Assembly (NCBI GenBank): GCA_020718925.1 | Contig: DYRC01000033.1 | Coordinates: 1 to 20,793 of the forward strand | Direction: 5' to 3' | Length of the DNA: 20,793 nt | DNA from: Desulfonema limicola | Lineage (GTDB): Bacteria > Desulfobacterota > Desulfobacteria > Desulfobacterales > DYRC01 | Shown here: in pieces, positions 7,021-14,738 of the stretch | Layout: every line of letters begins with the position of its first letter | How positions within the stretch are numbered: the first letter of the stretch is position 1 | The notes under the pieces: generated by a model | The model's input: the letters and a program-made list of their open reading frames with translations, nothing else | The model's database searches: none | Told to the model about the DNA's origin: nothing | Program-made: the position numbers and the translations under genes

Positions 7021-7251
7021 ATGAGATTCGGAAGAATTACGGTTAATCCTGATCAGATGAACGGAGTGCCGTGTCTGCGGGGGCTTCGCATTCCGGTCGC
7101 CACCATTGTAAGTATGATAGCGGACGGCATGATGGAAACAGAAATTTCAGAGGCATATCCTGATCTTGAACCGGCAGACATCAGAGAAGCGCTGCGATAT
7201 GCCGCAGAAGCGGTTCGGGAACGCGAATTGCCATTGCTGAAAGCCGCATGA
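7021..7251 (+). CDS. DUF433 antitoxin
   Basis: The 76-residue protein has the DUF433 pattern: ITVNPDQMNGVPCLRGLRIP, followed by a helix-turn-helix-like segment with VATIVSMIADGM, EISEAYPDLEPADIREAL and RYAAEA. Members are usually antitoxins or DNA-binding partners of DUF5615 PIN-like toxins, which is what follows here. AAAGGAG at 7005-7011 overlaps the stop of ynbB and lies 9 nt before the ATG. Its stop overlaps the toxin start by 4 bp (ATGA at 7248-7251). The pair separates two lipid genes that would otherwise be adjacent, suggesting it was inserted. Autoregulation is likely for such pairs but no operator is visible. Confidence 0.88.
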   Translation: MRFGRITVNPDQMNGVPCLRGLRIPVATIVSMIADGMMETEISEAYPDLEPADIREALRYAAEAVRERELPLLKAA

Positions 7252-7619
7252 TGAAATTTCTTATAGATAACGCTTTATCTCCGCTTGTGGCAAAAAGTTT
7301 GTATGAAGCAGGATACGATGCAATTCATGTTCGGGACATCGGGCTTCATAATGCTGCTGATATTGAGATATTCAGATATGCAGGCGAAAATAATCGTATT
7401 GTGGTATCTGCTGATACTGATTTCGGAACATTATTGGCAATCTGGGAAAAATCAGAACCATCTGTTATTCTGTTCCGGCGTGTCTCGCAGCGTCGTCCGC
7501 AACAGCAGGCAGCTTTATTGTTGGCAAACTTGCTTTCTATTGAAAAAGCGTTGAAGAAGGGCAGTATAGTTGTCATTGAGGAAAAACGGATTCGTATCAG
7601 AGATTTACCTATCAACTAA
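7248..7619 (+). CDS. DUF5615 PIN-like toxin
   Basis: The 123-residue product matches the DUF5615 PIN-like family: KFLIDNALSP with Asp7, HVRDIGL with Asp30, ADIEIFRYA with Asp39, VVSADTDFG with Asp56 and Asp58, then SVILFRRVSQRRPQQQAALL. These acidic positions correspond to the metal site of PIN ribonucleases, so the protein is presumed to cut RNA when free of its DUF433 partner. The start overlaps the antitoxin stop; an alternative ATG follows at once at 7251. The next gene begins 24 nt after its stop. Confidence 0.88.
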   Translation: MMKFLIDNALSPLVAKSLYEAGYDAIHVRDIGLHNAADIEIFRYAGENNRIVVSADTDFGTLLAIWEKSEPSVILFRRVSQRRPQQQAALLLANLLSIEKALKKGSIVVIEEKRIRIRDLPIN

Positions 7620-7642
7620 TCAGGATTTATACTTTTAACGCT

Positions 7643-8284
7643 ATGAATCATTTTCTACGACTCATATTTTTTACGCTGATTATCAGACCGATTATTCTCA
7701 TCGTACTCGGACTCAATATCAGATACCAAGACAGACTTTCCCCGGACGGTGCGGCAATCATTGTTGCCAATCATAACAGCCATTTGGATACAATGGTGCT
7801 GATGACGCTCCTTCCGTTTCAATATCTGAAAAGAATCAGACCCATTGCGGCAAGCGACTATTTTCTGAGAAACAGATATCTGGCTTGGTTCGCGCTTAAC
7901 ATTATCGGAATTATCCCGATTGAGCGAAGCGGCTCCAAGACCGCCGCAGATCTGCTTGCGCCATGCTCTGACGCCCTGAAGAACGGCGATATTCTGATAT
8001 TTTTTCCTGAAGGAACACGGGGAGAGCCGGAGCGTCTGTCCGCGTTCAAATCAGGAATTGCCCGTCTTGCGGAGCGGCATCCTGATATTCCGGTCATTCC
8101 GGTTTTCATGTACGGACTCGGCAAAGCACTGCCCAGAGGCGAATGGCTTCTTGTGCCGTTTTTCTGCGATGTTGTGGTGGGTCAGGCACTGCATTGGTCA
8201 GGCTCCCGCCCGGAATTTATGCAGAATCTGGATGCCACGATGAGTCTGCTTTCATCAGAGATCACCGCTGCGCCGTGGGAGTGA
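7643..8284 (+). CDS. PlsC-like lysophospholipid acyltransferase
   Basis: The enzyme probably transfers an acyl chain to a lysophospholipid (for example 1-acylglycerol-3-phosphate) at the inner membrane. The 213 residues begin with a hydrophobic segment (LIFFTLIIRPIILIVLGL). They carry motif I NHNSHLD (His44 and Asp49 form the HX4D catalytic pair), motif II-like GIIPIERSGSK, motif III FPEGTRGEPERLSAFKSG (121-138) and motif IV-like VIPVFMYGLG. The usual family length is about 200-250. There is no good Shine-Dalgarno sequence before the ATG, so translation may depend on coupling to the upstream genes. It belongs functionally with ynbA/ynbB, although the toxin-antitoxin pair lies between. Confidence 0.88.
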   Translation: MNHFLRLIFFTLIIRPIILIVLGLNIRYQDRLSPDGAAIIVANHNSHLDTMVLMTLLPFQYLKRIRPIAASDYFLRNRYLAWFALNIIGIIPIERSGSKTAADLLAPCSDALKNGDILIFFPEGTRGEPERLSAFKSGIARLAERHPDIPVIPVFMYGLGKALPRGEWLLVPFFCDVVVGQALHWSGSRPEFMQNLDATMSLLSSEITAAPWE

Positions 8285-8317
8285 AATGGATTTCGTATGA
8301 AAGTGTTGGTAGCGGTT

Positions 8318-8475
8318 CATCCGAAACTGATTTCTTTCATTGTCCGAACCGGGATTTTCAGGATTTTATGATTACCGGGATTGAAAAATCATGGCAATCT
8401 TTCAATCCTGTGAATCGTGGTTCTGACAGTCATAACCGAACCATCAATCATCTTTTCAAAATGAGAATCGCTGAG
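8318..8475. repeat. Intergenic repeat remnant between the acyltransferase gene and alr
   Basis: The gap 8285-8587 holds no coding sequence I can support. It contains a run of related words (GGGATTTTCAGGATTTTATG, GATTACCGGGATTG, TTTCAATCCTGTGAATCGTG, GTTCTGACAG). From memory, this string is typical of a dispersed intergenic repeat in several multicellular or large-genome bacteria, often beside small nuclease-like genes. It ends in a 20-bp word (8454-8473) that recurs exactly at 398-417. Family membership is inferred and boundaries are approximate. Confidence 0.4.
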
Positions 8476-8587
8476 TTTTGCTTATATTCAGAAAAGAGTG
8501 GCACCTCGTCCGAACTTATGCTTGACATCAACCTGATTTTATGATTTTATTTGATAAATATTTAAAATGATTTCAGGAATATCAGAA

Positions 8588-9706
8588 ATGACAGAACTTG
8601 CCCGGGCAGACATTGATCTGAATGCCATTGCACATAATATAACAGAACTTCGGCATGTTACGCATCCGAAAGCCAGATTTATGGCAGTGGTCAAAGCCAA
8701 TGCTTACGGACATGGCGCGATTGAAGTCGCAAAACAAGCTCTGAATCACGGCGCTCAAATTTTGGGTGTTGCCCGAATCAGCGAAGGACTTCATCTCAGA
8801 CAAGCTGAAATTGACGCGCCGATATTGGTTTTAGGATACACGCCGCCGGAACTTATTCCAAGACTTATCCAAGCAGATTTAACGCCGACTGTGTATTCCG
8901 AAGAAGCGGCGCGGGCGATCTCGGATTACGCGCTTTCCTGCGGCAAAACGGTTCGGATTCATATCAAAACAGATACCGGCATGGGGCGGCTCGGAATTGC
9001 TGCCGAACAAGCAAAATCTCTGTCTGACATTGAAACCATTGCTCGGCTGCCGGGAATTGAGATTGAAGGCATTTTTACGCATTTTGCAACAGCAGACAGC
9101 CGGGATAAAAGCTTTGCCAAAGTCCAGCTTGATTTGTTTATGGATTTTACAGACAAACTGCACCGAAGAGGCGTGGAAATCCCCATCAGACATGCGGCAA
9201 ACAGCGCGGGCATTATGGAAATGCCGGAAAGCCATCTGGATATGGTTCGCGCCGGAATTGCGATCTACGGCTTATATCCGTCTGATGAAACAGATAAAAC
9301 CCGGATTACGCTCAAACCCGCAATGACCTTGAAATCAAGAGTGATTCATCTTAAACAGGTTACTGCCGGATTTTCGATCAGCTACGGATGCACCTACCGG
9401 ACGACTAAGCCGACGGTTATTGCTACGGTTTCTATCGGATATGCGGACGGTTTGAACCGTCTGCTTTCTTCACGCGGATATATGCTGGTTCGGGGGCAGC
9501 GGGCGCAGATTGCAGGACGGGTGTGCATGGACCTGACCATGCTTGATGTGGGGCATATTCCTGATGTGAATATTGGCGATGAAGTCGTGGTTTTCGGTCC
9601 TGAGCCTGTTTCTGTTGACGATATGGCGACCATGCTGAACACCATCAATTATGAAATTGTCTCTACCATCACTGCCAGAGTGGTTCGGCAGTATCATTAT
9701 AAATAA
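8588..9706 (+). CDS. alr: Alanine racemase
   Basis: Alr interconverts L- and D-alanine with pyridoxal phosphate, supplying D-Ala for peptidoglycan. Counting from the ATG at 8588 there are 372 residues, the normal length. The PLP lysine is Lys36 in VVKANAYGHG. Arg134 lies in TGMGRLG. The opposing catalytic tyrosine is Tyr266 in ISYGCTYR, followed by SIGYADG. Cys313-Met314-Asp315 (RVCMDLTM) lines the active-site entry. An in-frame ATG at 8567 would add seven residues (MISGISE) but has no ribosome-binding site, whereas CAGGA at 8574-8578 is 9 nt before 8588. rpiB follows 12 nt after the stop, so they probably form an operon. Confidence 0.95.
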   Translation: MTELARADIDLNAIAHNITELRHVTHPKARFMAVVKANAYGHGAIEVAKQALNHGAQILGVARISEGLHLRQAEIDAPILVLGYTPPELIPRLIQADLTPTVYSEEAARAISDYALSCGKTVRIHIKTDTGMGRLGIAAEQAKSLSDIETIARLPGIEIEGIFTHFATADSRDKSFAKVQLDLFMDFTDKLHRRGVEIPIRHAANSAGIMEMPESHLDMVRAGIAIYGLYPSDETDKTRITLKPAMTLKSRVIHLKQVTAGFSISYGCTYRTTKPTVIATVSIGYADGLNRLLSSRGYMLVRGQRAQIAGRVCMDLTMLDVGHIPDVNIGDEVVVFGPEPVSVDDMATMLNTINYEIVSTITARVVRQYHYK

Positions 9707-9718
9707 GCGAGGTAAAAG

Positions 9719-10159
9719 ATGAAACCGGCAATTATTATCGGCAGCGATCATGCGGCGTATCCCTTGAAAGAAAAGGTAAAAGCCTATCTGATTGAAACCG
9801 CAAAAATCGAAGTAACAGATGCGGGAACGCACAGCGAAGCTTCCGTAGATTATCCTGATTTCGGAATGGCAGTGGCAAAAGCCGTATCAGAAAAGAAGTT
9901 TGAGCGGGCAATACTGCTTTGCGGCACAGGGCTTGGAATGTCTATGGTGGCAAACCGTTTTGATCATGTTCGGGCAGCCCTGTGCAGCGATGTATTTTCT
10001 GCCAAAATGAGCAGACTTCACAATGACGCCAATATTCTGGTTTTGGGGGGCCGTGTTATCGGCGATGTTCTTGCCATAGCAATCGTTAAGACATGGCTTG
10101 AAACGCCCTTTGAAGGTGGGCGGCACCAAGCGCGGCTGGATAAATTCGATATTATCTGA
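9719..10159 (+). CDS. rpiB: Ribose-5-phosphate isomerase B
   Basis: RpiB interconverts ribose-5-phosphate and ribulose-5-phosphate in the pentose phosphate pathway. The 146-residue product has the N-terminal IIGSDHAAYPLKEKV with Asp10-His11, YPDFG (45-49), the anion-binding loop with the catalytic cysteine (Cys68 in LLCGTGLGMSM), NRFDHVRAAL, and HNDANILVLGGRVIG with His101 and Asn102. Length and motif order match the RpiB/LacAB family. GAGGT lies about 6 nt before the ATG. The last 8 bp overlap the 3' end of the convergent NlpC/P60 gene, and no terminator is visible there. Confidence 0.95.
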   Translation: MKPAIIIGSDHAAYPLKEKVKAYLIETAKIEVTDAGTHSEASVDYPDFGMAVAKAVSEKKFERAILLCGTGLGMSMVANRFDHVRAALCSDVFSAKMSRLHNDANILVLGGRVIGDVLAIAIVKTWLETPFEGGRHQARLDKFDII

Positions 10160-11108
10160 GCTTTTTTCCGGATTTTACAACTTCGCCGTCATCATTAAAG
10201 CTTAGATTTTCACCGACTCTGCCGCCGGAGACAAACCGCTTTTTATAATACGGCGCATCCAGATTATCAATTACAACGCCGTAAGAGCGGCTGGAGTGTA
10301 CGAATTTGTTATCTCCCAGATAAATGCCGACATGAGAAATGCGTCTTCCCCTGATTTTGAAGTAAATCAGGTCTCCTTCCTGAAGTTCGCCCTTTCTGAC
10401 TTTGGTCGCATGACTATACATACTCCGGGATGTGCGGGTGAGTTCGATGCCGTAAACATCTTCATAAACGGATTTCACAAAGCAGGAACAATCAACGCCG
10501 CCTTTTGAACATCCGCCCATCCGATACGGAGAGCCGAACCATTTGGAAATCGCTCCGAGAAGCTGCTGATTTTCCGTACCGTCCAATTTCAATCCCAGTT
10601 TTCTGGAATAGCGGACAGCAATTTCAGTTTCTCCCACCGCAGTATCTGAAACTTTTTCAGGCTCTTCTGCCATAGCCACATCTTCGGATGTGCTTTCCCT
10701 GTCATGTTCCACGTCTCCGGTCGAGCTTCTTCCTATCATTTCGGTATAATCATCTTCCGCCTTAGCGTGGACAAGGGATTTGGAAGCTCTTTTATTTGTT
10801 TTGACAGCAGCCTTTTTTTCTTTCTCACTCATATACGCGAGAATTTCTTCGACCCTTGCGTCAAAATCGTCATTTTGCAGGGATTCACTTTGTTTTACTT
10901 CGGAAGTCTTATCACTTTGAGTGGCAGACTCCGGCGCTTGAACGTTGTTCTGATCTTGTTGAGAAGAAGGAGAGGGGGATTGATGCTGAGAAGAAGAATT
11001 TGCAGATTGCGGAAGAGTCGCGGGTCCGGTAGTCGAACACGCATACGATGTTAATGCCAATAGAATCAGAAGAACCGGTTTGAAACTCAGATGATGATGC
11101 TTTCCCAT
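10152..11108 (-). CDS. NlpC/P60 family lipoprotein (probable peptidoglycan endopeptidase)
   Basis: The 318 residues start with a lipoprotein-type signal (hydrophobic PVLLILLALTSYAC; Cys24 would be lipidated, though Ser at -3 is not ideal). A low-complexity Ser/Gln/Pro linker (30-75) and a charged region follow. Residues about 178-300 form the NlpC/P60 domain, with nucleophile Cys207 in GGVDCSCFV and His259 in ISHVGIYLGDN; His271 (FVHSS) completes the probable triad. The usual DCSGF motif reads DCSCF here, with a second cysteine at 209. Such enzymes cut D-Glu-gamma-meso-DAP bonds in peptidoglycan stem peptides. GAGG is 5 nt before the ATG. It is transcribed away from the YfaZ-like gene and runs tail-to-tail into rpiB. 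Confidence 0.9.
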   Translation of the reverse strand: MGKHHHLSFKPVLLILLALTSYACSTTGPATLPQSANSSSQHQSPSPSSQQDQNNVQAPESATQSDKTSEVKQSESLQNDDFDARVEEILAYMSEKEKKAAVKTNKRASKSLVHAKAEDDYTEMIGRSSTGDVEHDRESTSEDVAMAEEPEKVSDTAVGETEIAVRYSRKLGLKLDGTENQQLLGAISKWFGSPYRMGGCSKGGVDCSCFVKSVYEDVYGIELTRTSRSMYSHATKVRKGELQEGDLIYFKIRGRRISHVGIYLGDNKFVHSSRSYGVVIDNLDAPYYKKRFVSGGRVGENLSFNDDGEVVKSGKKLR

Positions 11109-11434
11109 AATACCTCGCTCCTAAAAATTATTCCAATAAATTCAGAATTTTATAAGTTTATTTACGCAATAAAATCTCAATGCGTATGTTCTATACATAC
11201 ACGCTGTGAAAAAAAAGATCAACCCTTTTTTGTATTTATCATGCTGAATCTGTTTGAATTGATTTATATTTTAGTTGTTTATCAAATGTGATATGACAAA
11301 TTCAGTCCTTCCCCGCCATGTCCCTGATAAAAAAACATCACACAAAAAATATGTTTTTTTCAAATTATTGACAAACACAGGAACTCTTGGTATTTAGCAT
11401 CATATCATTTCATTATAGAAAGGCAGTCTGACAC
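11109..11434. other. AT-rich divergent intergenic region
   Basis: This 326-bp space separates two divergent envelope genes. It is AT-rich with many A and T runs. I find no convincing coding sequence; the short plus-strand frame from 11091 to 11291 has no ribosome-binding site or protein-like character. It presumably holds the promoters of both genes. The plus-strand candidate is listed separately. On the minus strand only weak hexamer pairs are visible. Confidence 0.6.
11368..11396 (+). promoter_or_regulatory. Candidate sigma-70-type promoter for the YfaZ-like gene
   Basis: A perfect TTGACA (11368-11373) is followed after 17 bp by TATTTA (11391-11396), a partial -10. Transcription would begin near 11403 and give a leader of about 30 nt that includes AAAGG before the ATG at 11435. 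The weak -10 keeps confidence moderate. Confidence 0.45.
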
Positions 11435-12277
11435 ATGAAAAAAATTATCTTCTTTATCCTGATGATTCTGCTTATCGGAAGCGGCGTTTCTTTTGCAGAA
11501 ATTCTGGCTTTTTCAACAGAGGATTTATCTCCGAAAGACGTCCCCCCGTCCGGCAGGTCATATAAATATGACGATTATATGTCCGGTTCGGATAAGAAAA
11601 GCAGCGCCCGCCCGAAAACTTCCGGTGATGGCGGTTATAATTATGATGATTATATGGGAACATCCGCTCCGGTTGAGAATACCGCCGCTCGGAACAGATC
11701 GGCAAGATCAAGAGATGTTATGCCCTATCATTTTGAATTTGAAGCCAATGTCAATCCGAATGTTGTTGAGGGGCGGCTTGGGGTATTTCTTCCGATGAAC
11801 CTCAATTCTATAGGCGCGGCAGTGGGCGTTCTCTATGACAAAGACAATTTTACTATCGGAAATGCGGATCTGACATTCGGCAACCGGCAGAACAATGATC
11901 CGTTTTTATTTGACATAGGACTCAGAGGACTTTTCGGCAGCGCGGAAAAATCCGACAGCACCTATAACGGTGATTTCAAGGGATTAGGCTTTCTGGTATC
12001 TGCGATTTATAATCTTCAGGGTGCGGAAGTGCTTTATCAGATGCCGATTAATTTTGAAATTGCCGGAGAAATGTCATTTGCGCCCACGCCGGTATGTTTC
12101 GGAGACGGAGAGCAGTATATGGAAGCCAAACTCAGCTTAGGGATTGATCTTTTCGGAGACGGAAGAGGCTTTATCATTCTCGGCGGCAGATATGTCAATC
12201 TGCGTCTGAACAAATATTCAGAAAACTGGGATGCCTCCGGCAGCTCTTATTTTCTGGGATTCAAACTGCGATTTTAA
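11435..12277 (+). CDS. Exported YfaZ-like outer-membrane beta-barrel protein
   Basis: The 280-residue product begins with a clear Sec signal (MKKIIFFILMILLIGSGVSFA, cleavage near Ala21). Residues 22-95 are polar and hold two short repeats, YKYDDYM (43-49) and YNYDDYM (68-74). From about residue 98 to the end there are alternating amphipathic strands with Gly/aromatic turns (FEFEANVNPNVVEGRLGVFL, GAAVGVLYDKDNFTIGNADL, GLGFLVSAIYNL, GFIILGGRYVNLRL). The C-terminus is GFKLRF, with the terminal Phe typical of barrel proteins recognised by the BAM machinery. The pattern resembles the YfaZ family, which has no established function. The stop codon is followed directly by the ATG of the lipoprotein gene, so the two probably act together. 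Confidence 0.7.
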   Translation: MKKIIFFILMILLIGSGVSFAEILAFSTEDLSPKDVPPSGRSYKYDDYMSGSDKKSSARPKTSGDGGYNYDDYMGTSAPVENTAARNRSARSRDVMPYHFEFEANVNPNVVEGRLGVFLPMNLNSIGAAVGVLYDKDNFTIGNADLTFGNRQNNDPFLFDIGLRGLFGSAEKSDSTYNGDFKGLGFLVSAIYNLQGAEVLYQMPINFEIAGEMSFAPTPVCFGDGEQYMEAKLSLGIDLFGDGRGFIILGGRYVNLRLNKYSENWDASGSSYFLGFKLRF

Positions 12278-12970
12278 ATGATGAAACCATTATGCTATAT
12301 TTTTGTGCTGATGATGTTTGCAGGCTGCGCGTCAGTCGGCGACATTTATGAAAAGCCCCTGACCGCAGGCGACATCACTCAGCTTCAGGGCGTTCAGGAT
12401 GGCATCCTTCACGGACAGGGCGTTGAAACGGTTTTGCCCGGTGAACCTGCCGAAGTTCAGATAGACAAAAAGATTTTAGGGGCAGTCCGTCAGATGGTCG
12501 CCACCTTAAAGCCGGAATATAAACAATATTCTTTCAAAAAATACCGGCTGGGATTTATGGAAATTTCAGATATTGAACAACGCAAACCCGGTCGTCTGCA
12601 CAAATACATTTCTGAAAAAACGCTCACCTTTTCTTTTTTACAGCCCGCCATTGCGGAAAATATCAATATTGTGGAGCGGTTTTTATTAAAAGATGTGGTA
12701 GATGAACTCAGATTGCAGAAAAACACCGCCATCATCGATCAGCGGACTGCCAAGCGCATGGGTTATATTTACGGCGTTGATCTGATTGAAACCGGTGTTG
12801 TTACCGAATCCAATGATTTTATTGATTTAAATCTTCGCATGATTGAAACGCGCAGAGGCAGAATCGTAGCGGTCGGCTCTGTCAAAATCGAAAAAACCGA
12901 TCCGATTCGGCAATGGCTTAAAGGCGCAGGCACCAGCGGATTGGATTATGACGATTGGATCAATTATTAA
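12278..12970 (+). CDS. Lipoprotein with FlgO/CsgG-like domain
   Basis: The 230 residues start with a lipoprotein signal (YIFVLMMFAGCAS; Cys17 is the lipidation site in FAGC). The central part resembles the alpha/beta domain of FlgO, CsgG and LpoB lipoproteins: YRLGFMEISDIEQ, AENINIVERFLLKDVVDEL, TAIIDQRTAKRMG, YGVDLIETGVVTES, FIDLNLRMIETRRGRIVAVG. The last ten residues are GLDYDDWINY, echoing the YDDYM repeats in the upstream protein. The ATG follows the upstream stop without a gap and a second ATG comes at once, suggesting translational coupling, as no strong ribosome-binding site is visible. A role in outer-membrane assembly or export is inferred from family resemblance only. Repeat copy B begins directly after its stop. 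Confidence 0.7.
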   Translation: MMKPLCYIFVLMMFAGCASVGDIYEKPLTAGDITQLQGVQDGILHGQGVETVLPGEPAEVQIDKKILGAVRQMVATLKPEYKQYSFKKYRLGFMEISDIEQRKPGRLHKYISEKTLTFSFLQPAIAENINIVERFLLKDVVDELRLQKNTAIIDQRTAKRMGYIYGVDLIETGVVTESNDFIDLNLRMIETRRGRIVAVGSVKIEKTDPIRQWLKGAGTSGLDYDDWINY

Positions 12971-13059
12971 CCTCTCCCCCCGGTCCCTTCCCGAAGCGGA
13001 GAGGGGAGTCCAGCAGATTCTCCCCCTTCCCTTTCAGGGAAGGGGGTCGGGGGGTTAGG
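12971..13059 (+). repeat. C/G-rich palindromic repeat, copy B
   Basis: The element starts at the base after the TAA of the lipoprotein gene and ends in GGGGGGTTAGG, about 17 bp before the ribosome-binding site of the acyl-CoA ligase gene. Its right half (CCCCCTTCCC-TTTC-AGGGAAGGGGG, 13022-13045) is the near-exact reverse complement of the left half of copy A. Its left half carries the matching second palindrome (CTCTCC/GGAGAG). It is therefore in opposite orientation to the plus-strand reading of copy A. Confidence 0.8.
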
Positions 13060-13085
13060 TAACTTTATTTTATACGGAGGAGTGT

Positions 13086-14726
13086 ATGTCCAAAACGTAT
13101 CAACTCGGAGAAAATTATCAGTATCCCCTGCTTATCAAGCAATTGCTGAAAACGCCCCTGATTTATTCCCCGAATCAGGAGATTGTGTATCGGGATAAAC
13201 TGCGCTACACTTACAAAGACTTAAACCGCCGGATTCATCAATTGGCAAACGGGCTGTCATCGCTCGGCGTTAATACAGGCGATACCGTAGCCGTATTTGA
13301 TTATGACAGCAACCGCTATCTGGAATGCTTTTTTGCAATTCCCATGATGGGCGCGGTGCTGCAGACCGCAAACTGGCGGCTTTCCGCAGATCAGATTATT
13401 TACACAATCAACCATGCCGAAGCCAAAGTGGCGATTGTCAACTCTGATTTTCTTCCCATTGTGGAAGGCATTCGGGATAAACTGACCACTATTAAAAAAA
13501 TCATCGTTATTGCTGAAGACGGCGTTGTTCCTCAGAGCAAACTCAGCATTGACGCGGTTTATGAAGATATGCTGGCAAAAGCTTCGACAGAGTATGATTT
13601 CCCGGATTTTGATGAAAACACCAAAGCCACCACCTTTTACACCACCGGCACGACCGGTGATCCCAAAGGCGTATATTTTACGCATCGCCAATTGGTGCTG
13701 CATACGCTTTCAACAGGTATTGCCGCAGGCGCTTTTGATACGCCCGGCACGCTTAGGTCAAATGATGTATATATGCCGATTACGCCCATGTTTCATGTTC
13801 ATGCTTGGGGTATTCCGTTTCTGGCAACGCTTTTGGGCGTCAAGCAGGTCTATCCGGGCAAATACGAGCCGCCCATGCTGCTGAAACTGGTTGTAACAGA
13901 AAAAGTAACTTTTTCTCACTGCGTACCGACCATTATTCAGATGGTTTTAACCAGTCCTGCTGCCAAAGAGGTTAATTTATCCAAATGGAAAGTGATTATC
14001 GGCGGCTCCCGGCTTTCCAAAGGGCTGGCACAAATGGCAAAAAATCGGGGCATTGAAATTTTCACCGGCTACGGCATGTCGGAAACCTGCCCGATTCTGA
14101 CACTTGCGCTTCCCAAAGCATACATGGCAGACTGGGATTCGGACAAAAAGACGGATGTCGCTATTAAAACCGGTATTCCTATTCCTCTGGTTGACATTGA
14201 GGTTGCCGATGCCGAAGACAATCCGCTGCCCCATGACGGCATGTCCACCGGAGAGGTCATTGTGCGATCTCCCTGGCTGACGCAGAGCTATTTCAAATCT
14301 CCGGATAAAACCAAAGATTTATGGCAAAATGGCTGGCTGCATACCGGCGATGTGGGCTATATTGACCCGGAAGGCTATCTCCAAATCACGGATCGCATCA
14401 AAGACGTGATCAAAAGCGGCGGTGAATGGGTGTCTTCTTTGGATTTGGAAAATATCATCAGCCAGCATGAAGCGGTGCTGGAATCCGCAGCTATCGGCAT
14501 TCCTGATGAAAAATGGGGAGAACGTCCCCTGATGCTGGTGGTGCTGAAGCCTGAATTTAAAGACAAAGTAACGCCGGAAGATCTCAAAGCATTTATGAAA
14601 AAAGCCGCAGAAGAAGGCAAACTGCCCAAATACGGCGTTCCGGATCGCTATGAAATCGTAGAAATGATTGCCAAAACCAGCGTGGGCAAATTGAATAAAA
14701 AAGCGCTGAGAACATCCTATCGTTAA
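13086..14726 (+). CDS. Fatty acyl-CoA ligase (AMP-binding)
   Basis: The enzyme activates a carboxylic acid with ATP to an acyl-adenylate and transfers it to CoA. The 546 residues carry the ANL-superfamily motifs in order: the phosphate-binding loop TTFYTTGTTGDPKG (182-195), FHVHAWGIPF (236-245), GGSRLS (306-311), GYGMSETCP (328-336), the hinge region GWLHTGDVGY (416-425) with DRIKDVIKSGGEWVS (436-450), and the C-terminal lysine Lys535 in SVGKLNKKALR. The pattern fits medium- or long-chain acyl-CoA ligases (FadD-like, and the group that includes DMSP-CoA ligases); chain length cannot be told from sequence. GGAGG at 13076-13080 is 5 nt before the ATG. Repeat copies B and C flank the gene. It complements ETF-QO in fatty-acid oxidation. 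Confidence 0.93.
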   Translation: MSKTYQLGENYQYPLLIKQLLKTPLIYSPNQEIVYRDKLRYTYKDLNRRIHQLANGLSSLGVNTGDTVAVFDYDSNRYLECFFAIPMMGAVLQTANWRLSADQIIYTINHAEAKVAIVNSDFLPIVEGIRDKLTTIKKIIVIAEDGVVPQSKLSIDAVYEDMLAKASTEYDFPDFDENTKATTFYTTGTTGDPKGVYFTHRQLVLHTLSTGIAAGAFDTPGTLRSNDVYMPITPMFHVHAWGIPFLATLLGVKQVYPGKYEPPMLLKLVVTEKVTFSHCVPTIIQMVLTSPAAKEVNLSKWKVIIGGSRLSKGLAQMAKNRGIEIFTGYGMSETCPILTLALPKAYMADWDSDKKTDVAIKTGIPIPLVDIEVADAEDNPLPHDGMSTGEVIVRSPWLTQSYFKSPDKTKDLWQNGWLHTGDVGYIDPEGYLQITDRIKDVIKSGGEWVSSLDLENIISQHEAVLESAAIGIPDEKWGERPLMLVVLKPEFKDKVTPEDLKAFMKKAAEEGKLPKYGVPDRYEIVEMIAKTSVGKLNKKALRTSYR

Positions 14727-14738
14727 TCAGTATCGTTT

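Noticed and set aside
8319..8328. GGTAGCGGTT word, also at about 17941 and, with one change, at about 5060
   Set aside because: A 10-bp match is expected many times by chance in 20.8 kb, and flanks do not align.
8143..8544. 133-codon plus-strand frame overlapping the end of the acyltransferase gene
   Set aside because: Its first third is out of frame with the well-supported acyltransferase and the rest is translation of intergenic repeat; no ribosome-binding site.
11091..11291. 66-codon plus-strand frame in the divergent spacer
   Set aside because: Overlaps the start of the NlpC/P60 gene, is AT-rich chance sequence and has no ribosome-binding site.
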